Shown here one piece after another: positions 9,180 to 17,588 of a DNA stretch of 64,000 nt; the stretch's first letter is position 1; every line of letters begins with the position of its first letter. The DNA lies in the NCBI GenBank assembly GCA_020846005.1, contig JADLEQ010000059.1, forward strand, positions 1-64,000, written 5' to 3'. The stretch is from Polyangiaceae bacterium. Lineage in GTDB: Bacteria; Myxococcota_A; Polyangia; Polyangiales; Polyangiaceae. The position numbers and the translations under genes were made by a program. A model generated the notes under the pieces. That model was not told the origin of the DNA. It made no database searches and saw only the letters and a list, made by a program, of their open reading frames with translations.

Positions 9180-9824
9180 ATGCTCGGGGCAGCGGTCTCG
9201 GTGGTGCTGGCCGGTGCGGCAGCGGGCTGGGCGGTCGAGCGGGGGCGTCGGGGTCGCCGTGAGCTCCGGGGCGACGTGGAGCGCGTGCGCGCGCGCGCGT
9301 GCCGGCCGGCCGCCGAGGTGCTGGACCTGGCCTCGGACCCAGGGCTGGGCGTGGGCGTGGCGGCGTGCCTGCGGGCGATCGCAGCGGCGGAGACCCCCGA
9401 CGCGCGGCGCGCGGCGGTGGCCGAGTCCAGGTGCGATCTTCGCCTCGCGCTCGACGGCCTGGTGGGCGTCCCGCGCGCCATGGCGCGCGTAGCGCTCTTG
9501 GGTGGGGGGGCGCTCGCGCTGGTGGAGGCGGCGCCGGTGGTCTCGGTGGGCGCTCCGGAGCCGGCGGCGCTCGGGTCCGCTGGGGTCGCGCTGCTGGCGG
9601 TTCTGGTCGCGGGCGGCCTGTGCCTCGAGCTCGCCCGGAGGGGCGCTTCGTACCGGGCCGACCGCGCGCGGGCGATCGAGCGTCTGCTCGCGCTGTTCGA
9701 GGCGGGGTGGACCGGGCAAGCCGGTGCAGGTAGTCTCTCGGGCGCCGCGAACCTTTCCCAGGGCTCGCTGTCGAATCGACGCCCGGCCGCACTACGCCCG
9801 GGCGCCGACGGAGAAACCACATGA
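9180..9824 (+). CDS. Membrane protein with ExbB/MotA-like topology
   Basis: The 214-residue protein has one N-terminal hydrophobic helix (LGAAVSVVLAGAAAGWAV), a charged stretch of about 95 residues, then two closely spaced hydrophobic helices (about 103-125 and 132-152) and a charged C-terminal tail. One helix, a cytoplasmic domain and a two-helix hairpin is the layout of ExbB/TolQ/MotA motor subunits such as AglR, which powers the Glt machinery. I do not see the conserved Thr/Pro signature of those proteins, so this is a topological resemblance only. The 3' end overlaps the GltG-like gene by 4 nt (ATGA). Confidence 0.7.
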   Translation: MLGAAVSVVLAGAAAGWAVERGRRGRRELRGDVERVRARACRPAAEVLDLASDPGLGVGVAACLRAIAAAETPDARRAAVAESRCDLRLALDGLVGVPRAMARVALLGGGALALVEAAPVVSVGAPEPAALGSAGVALLAVLVAGGLCLELARRGASYRADRARAIERLLALFEAGWTGQAGAGSLSGAANLSQGSLSNRRPAALRPGADGETT

Positions 9825-11257
9825 CGCAGCAACCCGCTCCGCAGACCCCCGCGCCCGGTGCCCGCCCCGGACAGATGACCGCCGTCATGCGGGCGGTGGC
9901 CGCGACCGGCCCCAAGGTGCTGCGCATCGGCGTGGTGCAGGGCGGTCGCGTGAGCGAAGAGCGCATCATCAAGCAGCGCACGCACGTGACGGTCGGTCCG
10001 AACGAGAAGAGCATGTTCGTGATCGCGTCGCAGAACGTGCCGCCGTCGTTCCGGCTCTTCGAGATGGTGGGGAACGAGTACTGGCTGAACTTCCTCGACG
10101 GCATGGCGGGGCGCCTCGCGCTCCCCACCGGGATCAGCGATCTCGCAGTGTTGAAGGGGCAGGCGCGCCGATCGCCTCAGGGCGCCTACCAGGTGCGCCT
10201 CAGCGAGGACTCGCGCGGCAAGGTGGTGATCGGGGACGTGACGTTCCTCTTCCAGTTCGTCGCGCCGCCGCCCATCCAGCCGCGCCCGCAGCTCCCCGTG
10301 TCCGTGACGCGTGGCGCGAGCGACATCGACTGGGGCACGACGATGATCGCGGCGTTCTGCTTCCTCCTGCACTTCATGGGGATCGGCGCGATCTACTCGG
10401 ACTGGCTCGACCCCATCATCGACGACGAGGTCAGCGTCGCGGGGCTGGTGGCGTCCGTGCAGGCGCTCCCCGCGCCGCCGCCCCTCGAGACCGAGAAGGA
10501 GACGACCGAGGTCGATCCGAACGCCGCCAAGGCCGACGCCAAGGACGACAAGCCGGCGGCGAAGGCGAGCGGAGGTCCCCAGGGCGCGGGCGGTTCCAAG
10601 GGCCCGGCGGGCGGCCTGAGCGAGACGAAGCGCGCCGCGATCGCGGCCGAGCTCGACACGCTCGAGATGGCGGCGATCGGCGCCATGTCGAGCCAGGGCG
10701 CGGCTACCGCGGGCGTGCTCCGCGGCGGCGAGGTCGCGACGGGGACGCTCGACGCGGCGGCGGCTTCCGGCGCGGGTGTCTCGGCCGGCGGTGATCTGCG
10801 GCTCGGCGGCGGTGGCGGCGCCATCCGTCCAGGCGAGGCGGGAGGCGGCGCGGGCCTCGGCCAGCTCGGCGCGGCGGGCAAGACGGACGGCACCGGCGGC
10901 ACCGGCGAGGTGAAGAAGGTCGAGGGCCCGAAGGGCTCCGCGGCCGTCGGCGGCGCGGCCGTGAGCGGCGGAAACATCAGCAACGCGGCGCGCGTCGTCG
11001 CCGGCATGCGCGCGGCCTTCCGCGCCTGCTACCAGCGCGGGCTGAACGAGAACCCCGACTCCGCGGGGAGCATCCGCCTGAGCATCCGGGTCGGACCTGG
11101 CGGCGAGGTGCAGAGCGTGTCCGCGTCTCCGAGCGGTAACCTGCCCGGCTCTGTGGTCGGCTGCGTGCGCGGTCGAGCTCAGGCGGCGAGCTTCGACCCA
11201 CCCGAGGGCGGCGCGGGTGCCACGGTGGTCGTTCCGGTCACCTTCGTGAAGCAGTGA
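9821..11257 (+). CDS. gltG: GltG/PglI-like inner-membrane protein with AgmX/PglI C-terminal domain
   Basis: The protein has 478 residues. Residues about 30-155 form a beta-rich cytoplasmic domain with FHA-like spacing (RIGVVQGGRVSEERIIKQ; VTVGPNEKSMFVI). One transmembrane helix follows at about 168-190 (TTMIAAFCFLLHFMGIGAIY), then a long Ala/Gly/Lys-rich periplasmic linker (195-385). The C-terminal about 90 residues (FRACYQRGLNENPDSAG, a GPGGEVQSV strand, paired Cys, ending PVTFVKQ) match the TonB-like AgmX/PglI C-terminal domain. This architecture is typical of GltG, proposed to span the periplasm and contact outer-membrane Glt proteins during gliding. It is the last gene of the cluster before an intergenic hairpin. 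Confidence 0.75.
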   Translation: MTQQPAPQTPAPGARPGQMTAVMRAVAATGPKVLRIGVVQGGRVSEERIIKQRTHVTVGPNEKSMFVIASQNVPPSFRLFEMVGNEYWLNFLDGMAGRLALPTGISDLAVLKGQARRSPQGAYQVRLSEDSRGKVVIGDVTFLFQFVAPPPIQPRPQLPVSVTRGASDIDWGTTMIAAFCFLLHFMGIGAIYSDWLDPIIDDEVSVAGLVASVQALPAPPPLETEKETTEVDPNAAKADAKDDKPAAKASGGPQGAGGSKGPAGGLSETKRAAIAAELDTLEMAAIGAMSSQGAATAGVLRGGEVATGTLDAAAASGAGVSAGGDLRLGGGGGAIRPGEAGGGAGLGQLGAAGKTDGTGGTGEVKKVEGPKGSAAVGGAAVSGGNISNAARVVAGMRAAFRACYQRGLNENPDSAGSIRLSIRVGPGGEVQSVSASPSGNLPGSVVGCVRGRAQAASFDPPEGGAGATVVVPVTFVKQ

Positions 11258-11318
11258 GGCCGCGACGCAGATCGACTCGCGCGCCGTGCGGGTCCGGGGC
11301 GGCGTGAGCCTCCGTGCC

Positions 11319-11342
11319 GGGGCCGGGCGAGAGCCCGGCCCC
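11319..11342 (+). terminator. Candidate terminator hairpin after the Glt-like cluster
   Basis: A perfect 10-bp stem (GGGGCCGGGC / GCCCGGCCCC) closes on a GAGA tetraloop of the stable GNRA type. It begins 61 nt after the gltG-like stop. There is no U-run after it, so it would be a non-canonical intrinsic terminator or an RNA 3'-end stabiliser. Confidence 0.5.
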
Positions 11343-11539
11343 GCTCGTCTGATCCAGTGCAGGTGAACACGCCCGGCTCGCCGGCCCTTGCGGCTCACGG
11401 TCCGGATCGTGCGCGTGCGTCCGAGGGGCTCAGCGGCGGGGCGCGGGGCCGCGCTGGGGTGAACGCCCGATCCGCCTGGGGCAACGTATCGAGCCGATGA
11501 GCAGCCTCGCCCTGGGAGCATCCGGCCGAGCGCGGCGCG

Positions 11540-11568
11540 TTGACACGGTGCGGCTCGCGTTGCTATGG
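11540..11568 (+). promoter_or_regulatory. Sigma-70-like promoter
   Basis: TTGACA (11540-11545), a 17-nt spacer and CTATGG (11563-11568) lie upstream of the ATG at 11617. The -35 is a perfect consensus, unusual in DNA this GC-rich. The predicted 5' leader is about 40 nt. Confidence 0.5.
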
Positions 11569-11616
11569 ACGACGCCGTTCGCCGATGCCGAAAGTTCTTC
11601 GGGAGGGCCTTAGCTG

Positions 11617-12210
11617 ATGCGCGTGAAATCGAGGCGGTGGAGTGCGGGTGCCGCGGTGGCCGTGCTGAGCGTGCTCGGAGCCGCGGGCGCGCAGACGAGC
11701 AACGTGCCCGCGCCGCCCGTGGTGGCCGGGCAGCGGCAGGTTGAACTGTCGCTGGGCGAGATGGTCACCGAGGCGAAGAAGGGCTACGCGGAGATGCAGA
11801 CGGGCCGCGAGAGCGTGCGGCGCATGCTGCAGGAGGCGCGCGCCGCGAAGGACAAGCCGCGCGAGTTCTGCCTTGAGGACACCTTGAACCGGATCGACAT
11901 GGCGATGCGGTCCGCGAACGAGCGCCTCGAAGCTCTGGTGGGCATGCAGAACGCGGGCGCCGCGGCCGAGTCAGCGAGCAACAAGTCGCGCGCTCGGCAG
12001 GATTTCCTCGTGTTCGACTCCCAGCGCGCGAACGTGACCGACGCGCTGAGCGACGCGAAGCAGTGCATCGGCGAGGACGCCGTGTCCGACGAGGGCACCT
12101 CGGTCACCATGGACATCGATTCAGACGTCACTGACGTGGACCCCTCGGCGGACGGCGAGGAGCCCTTCGATGTCTCCGTGCCCCCGACCCTGAAGAGCGA
12201 GACGCAGTAG
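11617..12210 (+). CDS. Secreted helical protein, function unknown
   Basis: The 197-residue product has a signal peptide (AAVAVLSVLGAAGAQT). The mature part is helical (LSLGEMVTEAKKGYAEMQTGRESVRRMLQEA) and holds two widely spaced Cys (EFCLEDTL and AKQCIGED) that could form a disulfide. The C-terminus is acidic (DIDSDVTDVDPSADGEEPFDV). I do not recognise the family. It lies 22 nt before the beta-barrel gene and shares its promoter, so a periplasmic accessory role in polysaccharide export is a context-based guess. Confidence 0.7.
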   Translation: MRVKSRRWSAGAAVAVLSVLGAAGAQTSNVPAPPVVAGQRQVELSLGEMVTEAKKGYAEMQTGRESVRRMLQEARAAKDKPREFCLEDTLNRIDMAMRSANERLEALVGMQNAGAAAESASNKSRARQDFLVFDSQRANVTDALSDAKQCIGEDAVSDEGTSVTMDIDSDVTDVDPSADGEEPFDVSVPPTLKSETQ

Positions 12211-12232
12211 CTCTTCGAGCCCAGCGGAGTCG

Positions 12233-13588
12233 ATGCGAATGAAGAAGCGACACGCGGTCGCAGCCGCCCTGGCTGCCACGGCCCTGAGCGGCACAGCGCT
12301 CGGTCAGGGCCAGCCCTGGCTGTCCGACCGCCGAATGGGGCAGGGAGCGGGCGTCCGCGCGGGCGACATCGAGATCCACCCCGGCATCGCCGGCGAGGTC
12401 GGCTACGACTCGAACTACTTCAAGCGCGCCGGGACGGACTCGGAGCCGGTGTACTCCGCGGCCAGGATCCGCGTGACGCCGCACCTCAACCTGAGCACGC
12501 TCTCCGGGCCGCGCGTCGAGGGCGCGACGCCGAGCAACGTGCAGTTCGAGACGGGCGTGTTCGCCGTCTACAACGAGATCATCCCGATGAACTCCGGGGA
12601 TTTCGAGGGAAAGGACCAGCGCCGGCTGGACCTCGGGGCGAACCTGAAGCTCACCATCGCGCCGCAGAGCAAGGTGGGCGGGGACTTGTACGGCGACTTC
12701 GCCCGGGTCGGTGAGCCGTCGGACACGCCGGACCCTGAGTTCGCGTACGACCGGAGCGCGCTCCGCGCGGGCGCCGGCGTCACGTGGCGGCCGGGCGGCG
12801 GCCTCTTCGAGTGGAGGCTCGGCTACGAGTTCCTCTACAATTTCTTCGCTCGGGAGAACTTCCAGGACTTCGACAACACGACCCACGCGGCGAAGACCCG
12901 TGGGCGGTTCCGCTTCCTGCCGCGCACCGCGATCTTCTACGACGCGACCTTCGGCGTCCTGAGCTACCGCGCGGGGAGCCCCGCGAACGGCGGCGAATTC
13001 GTCAACAGCCGGCTCGGCCTCAAGGGCCTGGTGACGAACCGCTTCGCGTTCATGGTGTCCGGCGGCTGGGCGTCGAGCTTCTACGAGGCGCAGGTCGGCC
13101 CGATCCAGGACTACGACAGCTTCACGGCGCAGACGGAGGTCCGGTACTTCCTGATCCCGCAGGCCGAGCTAGACGACGGCTCGGCGACGGTCGGCCTCTC
13201 GTCGATCGCCGCGGGCTACACGCGGTCGTTCGCCAACGGCTACCTCGGCAACTATTTCGGTCGGGATCGCGGCTACGCCGAGTTCGCGTACTTCGTGGGT
13301 GGGATCTTCGCGCTCACGCTCCAGGGCGGGTACTCCAACTACTCGTACCCGGACAGCTACCGCGGCAACGGGGCCGTCCTCCAGCCGGCGTTCAACCAGG
13401 GCCGGGCGGACGCGACGATCTTCGGCGAATATCGCCTGACGGACGGGGTCGGCATCTTCACGACGTTCCGCTACAACGCCGTCCTCACGAAGACGGTCAT
13501 CCTCGCGGATCCGGCGGTGCCCGCGTCGGCTGACGATCTCTCGTACAGTCGGCTCGAGGCGTACCTAGGGCTTCGCTGGTTCCTCTGA
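12233..13588 (+). CDS. Outer-membrane beta-barrel protein, probable polysaccharide-export porin
   Basis: The 451-residue protein has a signal peptide (AAALAATALSGTALGQ) and many alternating amphipathic strands rich in Tyr, Phe and Gly (EVGYDSNYFKRAG, GWASSFYEAQVGP, LGNYFGRDRGYAEFAYFVGG, TTFRYNAV). It ends in a C-terminal strand with aromatic residues (LGLRWFL), the usual outer-membrane assembly signal. ATG 12239 is an alternative start with better spacing to GGAG at 12226-12229. The next gene is a short OPX lipoprotein; in Myxococcus such OPX proteins lacking their own barrel helix work with separate Wzp beta-barrels, and this gene fits that role. Family assignment is by architecture and context. 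Confidence 0.8.
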   Translation: MRMKKRHAVAAALAATALSGTALGQGQPWLSDRRMGQGAGVRAGDIEIHPGIAGEVGYDSNYFKRAGTDSEPVYSAARIRVTPHLNLSTLSGPRVEGATPSNVQFETGVFAVYNEIIPMNSGDFEGKDQRRLDLGANLKLTIAPQSKVGGDLYGDFARVGEPSDTPDPEFAYDRSALRAGAGVTWRPGGGLFEWRLGYEFLYNFFARENFQDFDNTTHAAKTRGRFRFLPRTAIFYDATFGVLSYRAGSPANGGEFVNSRLGLKGLVTNRFAFMVSGGWASSFYEAQVGPIQDYDSFTAQTEVRYFLIPQAELDDGSATVGLSSIAAGYTRSFANGYLGNYFGRDRGYAEFAYFVGGIFALTLQGGYSNYSYPDSYRGNGAVLQPAFNQGRADATIFGEYRLTDGVGIFTTFRYNAVLTKTVILADPAVPASADDLSYSRLEAYLGLRWFL

Positions 13589-13652
13589 CCGGCCGCACCC
13601 CCCGGCGCCGGTCCGCGAACTCGCCGACCGCGGCCCGCAACCAAGGGCGTAG

Positions 13653-14294
13653 ATGTCACGCGATCCGGTCCCGCTCGACGCGGCGCGCGCTCGGCGACGC
13701 TGGCTCCTCGAGGCCGCGTCGCTCGCCGGCGGGCTGATCCTCCTCGGCGCCTGCGGCGCCGCGGCCGACAATTCGCGCGCGGTCCTCCCGGCGCCCGTCG
13801 AGAGCACCACCGTCGGTCCGGGCGACATCTTCCAGATGGAGATCGTGGGTGAGAAGGACCTGCCACGCGAGTACCAGGTCGCGTCCGACGGCACGGTGGA
13901 CATCCCGTACGTGGGGCGGCTGAAGGTCGAGGGGCTCGAGCCGCAGGAGATCGCCGCGCTCGTGCGGACCAAGCTCCAGCAGGGGGAGATCCTGAGCTCG
14001 CCGAGCGTGATCGTGGCGGTCAAGGAGTACAACTCCAAGCGCGTCACGGTGCTCGGCCAGGTGTCGAAGCCGGGCAGCTTCCCGTTCACCACCGGGATGA
14101 CGCTCATCCTCGCGCTGAGCCAGGCGGGGGGCCTCACCGCCATCGCGCACACCGGTCGCGTCAACCTCACGCGCCGCACCAAGCAGGGAACGAAGACCGT
14201 GCTCCTCGACGTGGGCGCCATCAACGACGGCCGATCGCCGGACATCGCGCTGCAGGCCGGCGATCGGATCTACGTGCACGAGCGCGTCTTCTAG
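13653..14294 (+). CDS. Short polysaccharide-export (OPX/Wza-family) lipoprotein
   Basis: The 213-residue protein has a lipoprotein signal ending LLGAC (Cys34). A polysaccharide-export domain covers about 48-125 (VGPGDIFQMEIVGEKDLPREY; DGTVDIPYVGRLKVEGL) and one SLBB domain about 128-205 (KRVTVLGQVSKPGSFPF; ILALSQAGGLT; LQAGDRIYVHE). The protein stops immediately after SLBB, so it lacks the C-terminal amphipathic helix with which E. coli Wza crosses the outer membrane. OPX proteins of this reduced class are thought to need a partner barrel; the preceding gene encodes one. No Wzx/Wzy/Wzc genes or polysaccharide glycosyltransferase operon adjoin it here. Confidence 0.88.
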   Translation: MSRDPVPLDAARARRRWLLEAASLAGGLILLGACGAAADNSRAVLPAPVESTTVGPGDIFQMEIVGEKDLPREYQVASDGTVDIPYVGRLKVEGLEPQEIAALVRTKLQQGEILSSPSVIVAVKEYNSKRVTVLGQVSKPGSFPFTTGMTLILALSQAGGLTAIAHTGRVNLTRRTKQGTKTVLLDVGAINDGRSPDIALQAGDRIYVHERVF

Positions 14295-14371
14295 CGGTCC
14301 GGTCTGCCCGCGCGGCCGGCAGCTTCCTCACGCTGGCGCAACCTCCCGGCTGCGCCGGCCGCCGCCGGCCC

Positions 14372-15343
14372 TCACTCGGCGTGGACGGTCACCACGAGAG
14401 TCGCGCGGGCGCGCGGCGCGCCGGGCGCAAACGCCCCGCCGCCGCCGAGCGGGAGGCCCGTGCCGCCGGAGAGGTGCAGCGAGACGGCGCTGGCGGGGCG
14501 GGACCCGACGCCGAGCGACCACTCGCCGGGGATCACGGCGTCGCCGCGCGGCTGCGTCGCGAGCACCGGCGCGGCCCACGCGTCGAGCGTGAGGGACAGC
14601 GCGTCGCGCGCGGCCAGCCGCAAGCGGCTCCCGACGTGCGCGACTAGCTGATCGTCGAGGATGGCGTCCGCCAGCCGGACCCGAGGACGGAACCTCGCGT
14701 CCACCGCACCCACCAGCTCCCAGGCGCCGCTCCGCCAGCCGCCCGCGGCGCCGGGAGCGACGACTGCGCTCCGCTCGCCCGCCAGGGCCTCCTCGTCGCC
14801 GAGCGGTGTCACGACGACGAGGCGAGCCGTCGCCGCGGCCCTCGAACGATCATCGCCCAGCACCTGAGCGGCGAGGCCGATCCGCGGGTCTCGCACCGCG
14901 GTGGGTGCGAGCGGCGCGGGGCGTGAGCTCACCGCCGCGTCGCTCCCTGCGCCGGACTGCCAGAGGACCACCGGCGCCGCGAGCTCGAGCGCGACGCCCG
15001 CGCCGATCCCCAGCCCGAGCAGCCACGTCAGATCGAGCGCGTGGTCGACGAGGTGGAGCTCGCGGCCGTCCGGGTCGGGCGCCGGCGCGACGAGCACGAT
15101 CGGGCGCGACATCCAGCCGAGCGCGAGCCCTGCGGTCGCGGCGCCGCCCGGTGGCGTGCGTGCGGCGCCCACGATCGAGGCGCCCTGGCGGCCCGGCGCC
15201 AGCCACGCCGACTGCGCGTCGAGGCACGGCGCCGCGCCGCGCTCCCCGCAGGCGCCGGCAGGGGAGGTGACCGCCAGCGAGGCCGCGACGGCGAGCGCTG
15301 CCCATGGCACCCGGGAGCGGTCGCGCGGCACGGCGGGGAGCAT
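14372..15343 (-). CDS. Outer-membrane barrel protein related to N-terminal domains of myxobacterial OmpA proteins
   Basis: The 323-residue protein is started at the ATG at 15343 because it places a signal peptide (ALAVAASLAVTSPAGA) at the N-terminus; an upstream in-frame start (15421) adds Arg/Pro-rich sequence that looks non-coding. The mature part begins with a Cys pair and DAQSAWLAPGRQG, followed by strands such as LGLGIGAGVALELAAPVVLWQSG and a Gly-rich C-terminus. The pattern recalls the barrel domain that precedes thrombospondin repeats and OmpA domains in many Myxococcota proteins; here it stands alone with no peptidoglycan-binding domain. It is convergent with the OPX gene and divergent from maf. 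Confidence 0.7.
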   Translation of the reverse strand: MLPAVPRDRSRVPWAALAVAASLAVTSPAGACGERGAAPCLDAQSAWLAPGRQGASIVGAARTPPGGAATAGLALGWMSRPIVLVAPAPDPDGRELHLVDHALDLTWLLGLGIGAGVALELAAPVVLWQSGAGSDAAVSSRPAPLAPTAVRDPRIGLAAQVLGDDRSRAAATARLVVVTPLGDEEALAGERSAVVAPGAAGGWRSGAWELVGAVDARFRPRVRLADAILDDQLVAHVGSRLRLAARDALSLTLDAWAAPVLATQPRGDAVIPGEWSLGVGSRPASAVSLHLSGGTGLPLGGGGAFAPGAPRARATLVVTVHAE

Positions 15344-15432
15344 ACCCGCCGCGCGGCCTCGCGCCGCGCTCGCGTCGGCTCGGGCGTGCCCAGGGGGCGA
15401 GGGCCGGGCGGCGTGGTACACGGCGGGGCGAA

Positions 15433-16041
15433 ATGGACGTGATCAGCGCGGCGAGGCCGCTCCTCCTCGGATCGGCGTCCCCGAGGCGCCGGGCGCTCCT
15501 CGAGGGGCTCGGCATCCCCCATCGGGTGCGCGCGCCGGAGGTCCCCGAGGACGTCGAGCCCGGCGAGCTCCCCGAGCCGTACCTCGTCCGGATCGTGAAC
15601 GCGAAGCTCGAGCGCGCGTGCGAGCTCGCTCCGGCCGAGTCGGCGTGCGTGCTGGTCGCCGACACGACGGTCGTTCTCGGTGAGCGCATCCTCGGCAAGC
15701 CGTCCGGGCGGCCCGAGGCGCTCGAGCTGCTGCGGGAGCTGGCGGGGCGCACCCACCGGGTGCTCACGCGGTACGCCGTGGGTGGGCGAGGCGACGCGGA
15801 GGCGCGCTTCGCGCGCACCGTGGAGACCCTCGTCTCGATCCGGGCGGCGTCGTCGGACGAGCTCGAGCGGTACGCGGCGAGCGGCGAGGGGCTCGACAAG
15901 GCGGGCGCCTACGCCGCCCAGGGGCTCGGCGCGTTCTTGGTGGAGCGGGTCGAGGGCTCCTACACGAACGTGGTCGGCCTCCCCGTGTGCGAGCTGGTCG
16001 TCGACCTCCGCGCCGCAGGGCTGCTCGCGAGCTTCCCGTGA
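15433..16041 (+). CDS. maf: Maf family nucleoside triphosphate pyrophosphatase
   Basis: The 202-residue protein begins with the Maf signature LLLGSASPRRRALLEGLGI (residues about 9-27) and contains VLVADTTVVLGERILGKP and GEGLDKAGAYAAQGLGAFLVE, conserved blocks around the active site. Maf enzymes hydrolyse non-canonical or dTTP/UTP-type nucleotides to monophosphates in the cytoplasm and have been linked to septation arrest. ATG 15433 gives the conserved N-terminus; the longer in-frame ORF start at 15304 is not supported. It overlaps the next gene by 4 nt (GTGA). Confidence 0.93.
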   Translation: MDVISAARPLLLGSASPRRRALLEGLGIPHRVRAPEVPEDVEPGELPEPYLVRIVNAKLERACELAPAESACVLVADTTVVLGERILGKPSGRPEALELLRELAGRTHRVLTRYAVGGRGDAEARFARTVETLVSIRAASSDELERYAASGEGLDKAGAYAAQGLGAFLVERVEGSYTNVVGLPVCELVVDLRAAGLLASFP

Positions 16042-17528
16042 CCTCCGTCGCCGCGCACCATGATCCGAGGGCGGAGCGCGCGCTACGCGGCGCGCGGGGC
16101 GACGAAGCGGTGCTCGGCGCGATCGCGGCGCTCGTCCGGGTCGCGGTGATCCTGTGGGCTGCCCCGCGCTTCCCGCCTGCGGACGACGGCAAGTACTACC
16201 ACGTGATCGCGAGCCGGATCGCTGAGGGGAACGGCTACACGTGGCTGTGGCCCGACGGCGCCGTCACCTTCGCTGCGCACTACCCGGTTGGGTATCCAGC
16301 GCTGCTCGGCGGGGCCTACGCGCTCCTCGGCGCGCACCCCGGCGTCGCGATGGCGCTCCACGTACCGCTCGCGGTGCTCGGAACGCTGGCGGTGCGGCGG
16401 GTGGCGGCGAGCGCGTTCGACCGGCGCGGAGCGTTCGTCGCAGGCGGCGTGTTCGCGCTCCACCCGGCGCTCGTGGCGCACGCGCCGGCCCTGATGACGG
16501 AGTCGGTCAGCGCGGCGCTGCTCGCGGTGGCGGCGGCCGCGGCGCTGGCGCTGCGGGGCTCGTCGCGTGGGGTCGCGTGGGGCGTCGTGGGGCTGCTGCT
16601 CGGAGCGACCGCGATGATCCGGCCGCAGCTGCTCCTGGTCGCGCCGGCGATCGGCGCGCTCACGGCGCCGTCGGGCGTCGCGCTGCGGCGCGTGTTCGCC
16701 GGCGCCGGCGTCGTCACCGCGATCGCGGTCGCGGCGTGCGTACCGTGGACGCTCCGCAACTGCCAGCGCATGGGTGCGTGCGCGTTCGTCAGCGCGAACG
16801 GCGGGTGGAACCTCTACATCGGGACGGCGCGGGACGGCCGGGGGACGTGGGTCCCGCTGGAGTCGATCGGCGTGCCGGCGGAGTGCCGCGAGGTCCACGG
16901 CGAGGCAGCGAAAGACTCCTGCTTCGGCGCGGCCGGGCTGCGGAGGATCCGTGCGGATCCAGCCGGGTGGCTCGCGCTCGCCCCGGCCAAGCTCGGCGCC
17001 ACGTTCGACGGCGCGGTCGCCGCCGCGAGCTACCTCCACGCCTCGAACCCGATCGCGTTCCCGGGCGCGGCGCGGGATCGGCTCGGGGCCGCAGAGGTGA
17101 CGGCCCAGCGGCTGACGCTGCTCGCGGCGCTCCTGGCGCTCGCCCGGGCGCCCGGGCCGCGCCGCCGCGCGCGCTGGGCCGTGGCCCTCGGGGCGGCGCC
17201 GTTTGCGCTGACGCCCCTCGCGTGGCCGGCGTGGCTCGGGGTCCCGCTGGGGGCCGCGCTGCTCGGCCGGGGGCTGGCGCGACATCCCCCGGCGCTGCTC
17301 GCCGCGGCGAGCGTCGTGGCGATCGCCGCAACGCACGTCGTCTTCTTTGGGGCGGGGCGGTACGCGCTGCCGGCGCTGGCCGGGCTGGCCGCGCTCGCCG
17401 GCGGAGCGCTCGGCGGGCGGTCGCCCCTGCGCGAGTGGGCCTCGGTGGGCGCATCGCCAGGCGCGGGCGAGGCGCGCGAGTCGCGCGCCCCGGGCGGGGC
17501 GAGCGAGCCGCCCGCTCCAGCGTTTTGA
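16038..17528 (+). CDS. Multi-spanning glycosyltransferase-like membrane protein (GT39/ArnT-type)
   Basis: The GTG start at 16038 overlaps the maf stop. The 496-residue product has about 10-12 hydrophobic helices. Near the N-terminus FPPADDGKYYHVIASRIAEGNGY carries the Asp-rich first-loop motif of GT39/PMT/ArnT-like polyprenyl-phosphate-dependent glycosyltransferases, and GYPALLGGAY is a typical following motif. A lumenal segment with Cys (NCQRMGACAF; CREVHGEAAKDSCF) lies mid-protein. It probably transfers a sugar from a lipid carrier on the periplasmic face; donor and acceptor are unknown. The last about 40 residues are low-complexity. Confidence 0.75.
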   Translation: MTSVAAHHDPRAERALRGARGDEAVLGAIAALVRVAVILWAAPRFPPADDGKYYHVIASRIAEGNGYTWLWPDGAVTFAAHYPVGYPALLGGAYALLGAHPGVAMALHVPLAVLGTLAVRRVAASAFDRRGAFVAGGVFALHPALVAHAPALMTESVSAALLAVAAAAALALRGSSRGVAWGVVGLLLGATAMIRPQLLLVAPAIGALTAPSGVALRRVFAGAGVVTAIAVAACVPWTLRNCQRMGACAFVSANGGWNLYIGTARDGRGTWVPLESIGVPAECREVHGEAAKDSCFGAAGLRRIRADPAGWLALAPAKLGATFDGAVAAASYLHASNPIAFPGAARDRLGAAEVTAQRLTLLAALLALARAPGPRRRARWAVALGAAPFALTPLAWPAWLGVPLGAALLGRGLARHPPALLAAASVVAIAATHVVFFGAGRYALPALAGLAALAGGALGGRSPLREWASVGASPGAGEARESRAPGGASEPPAPAF

Positions 17529-17554
17529 CACCGGCGCCCGCCTCGCGGGATACT
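17525..17554 (+). promoter_or_regulatory. Sigma-70-like promoter
   Basis: TTGACA (17525-17530) overlaps the TGA stop of the upstream gene; after an 18-nt spacer comes GATACT (17549-17554). The predicted leader of about 28 nt contains GAGGAG shortly before the ATG at 17589, so this gene is leadered, unlike several others in the window. Confidence 0.5.
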
Positions 17555-17588
17555 CGGGGCCCGCGTCCAGAACCGAGGAGCCCGGACC

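Larger units (their letters stand above)
11258..11616. other. 359-bp intergenic region between the Glt-like cluster and the export genes
   Basis: No convincing ORF is seen here. It holds a strong hairpin at 11319-11342 that could end the upstream operon, a GC-rich stretch, and a sigma-70-like promoter at 11540-11568 for the downstream genes. GGGAGG at 11601-11606 is a Shine-Dalgarno candidate for the ATG at 11617. Confidence 0.7.
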
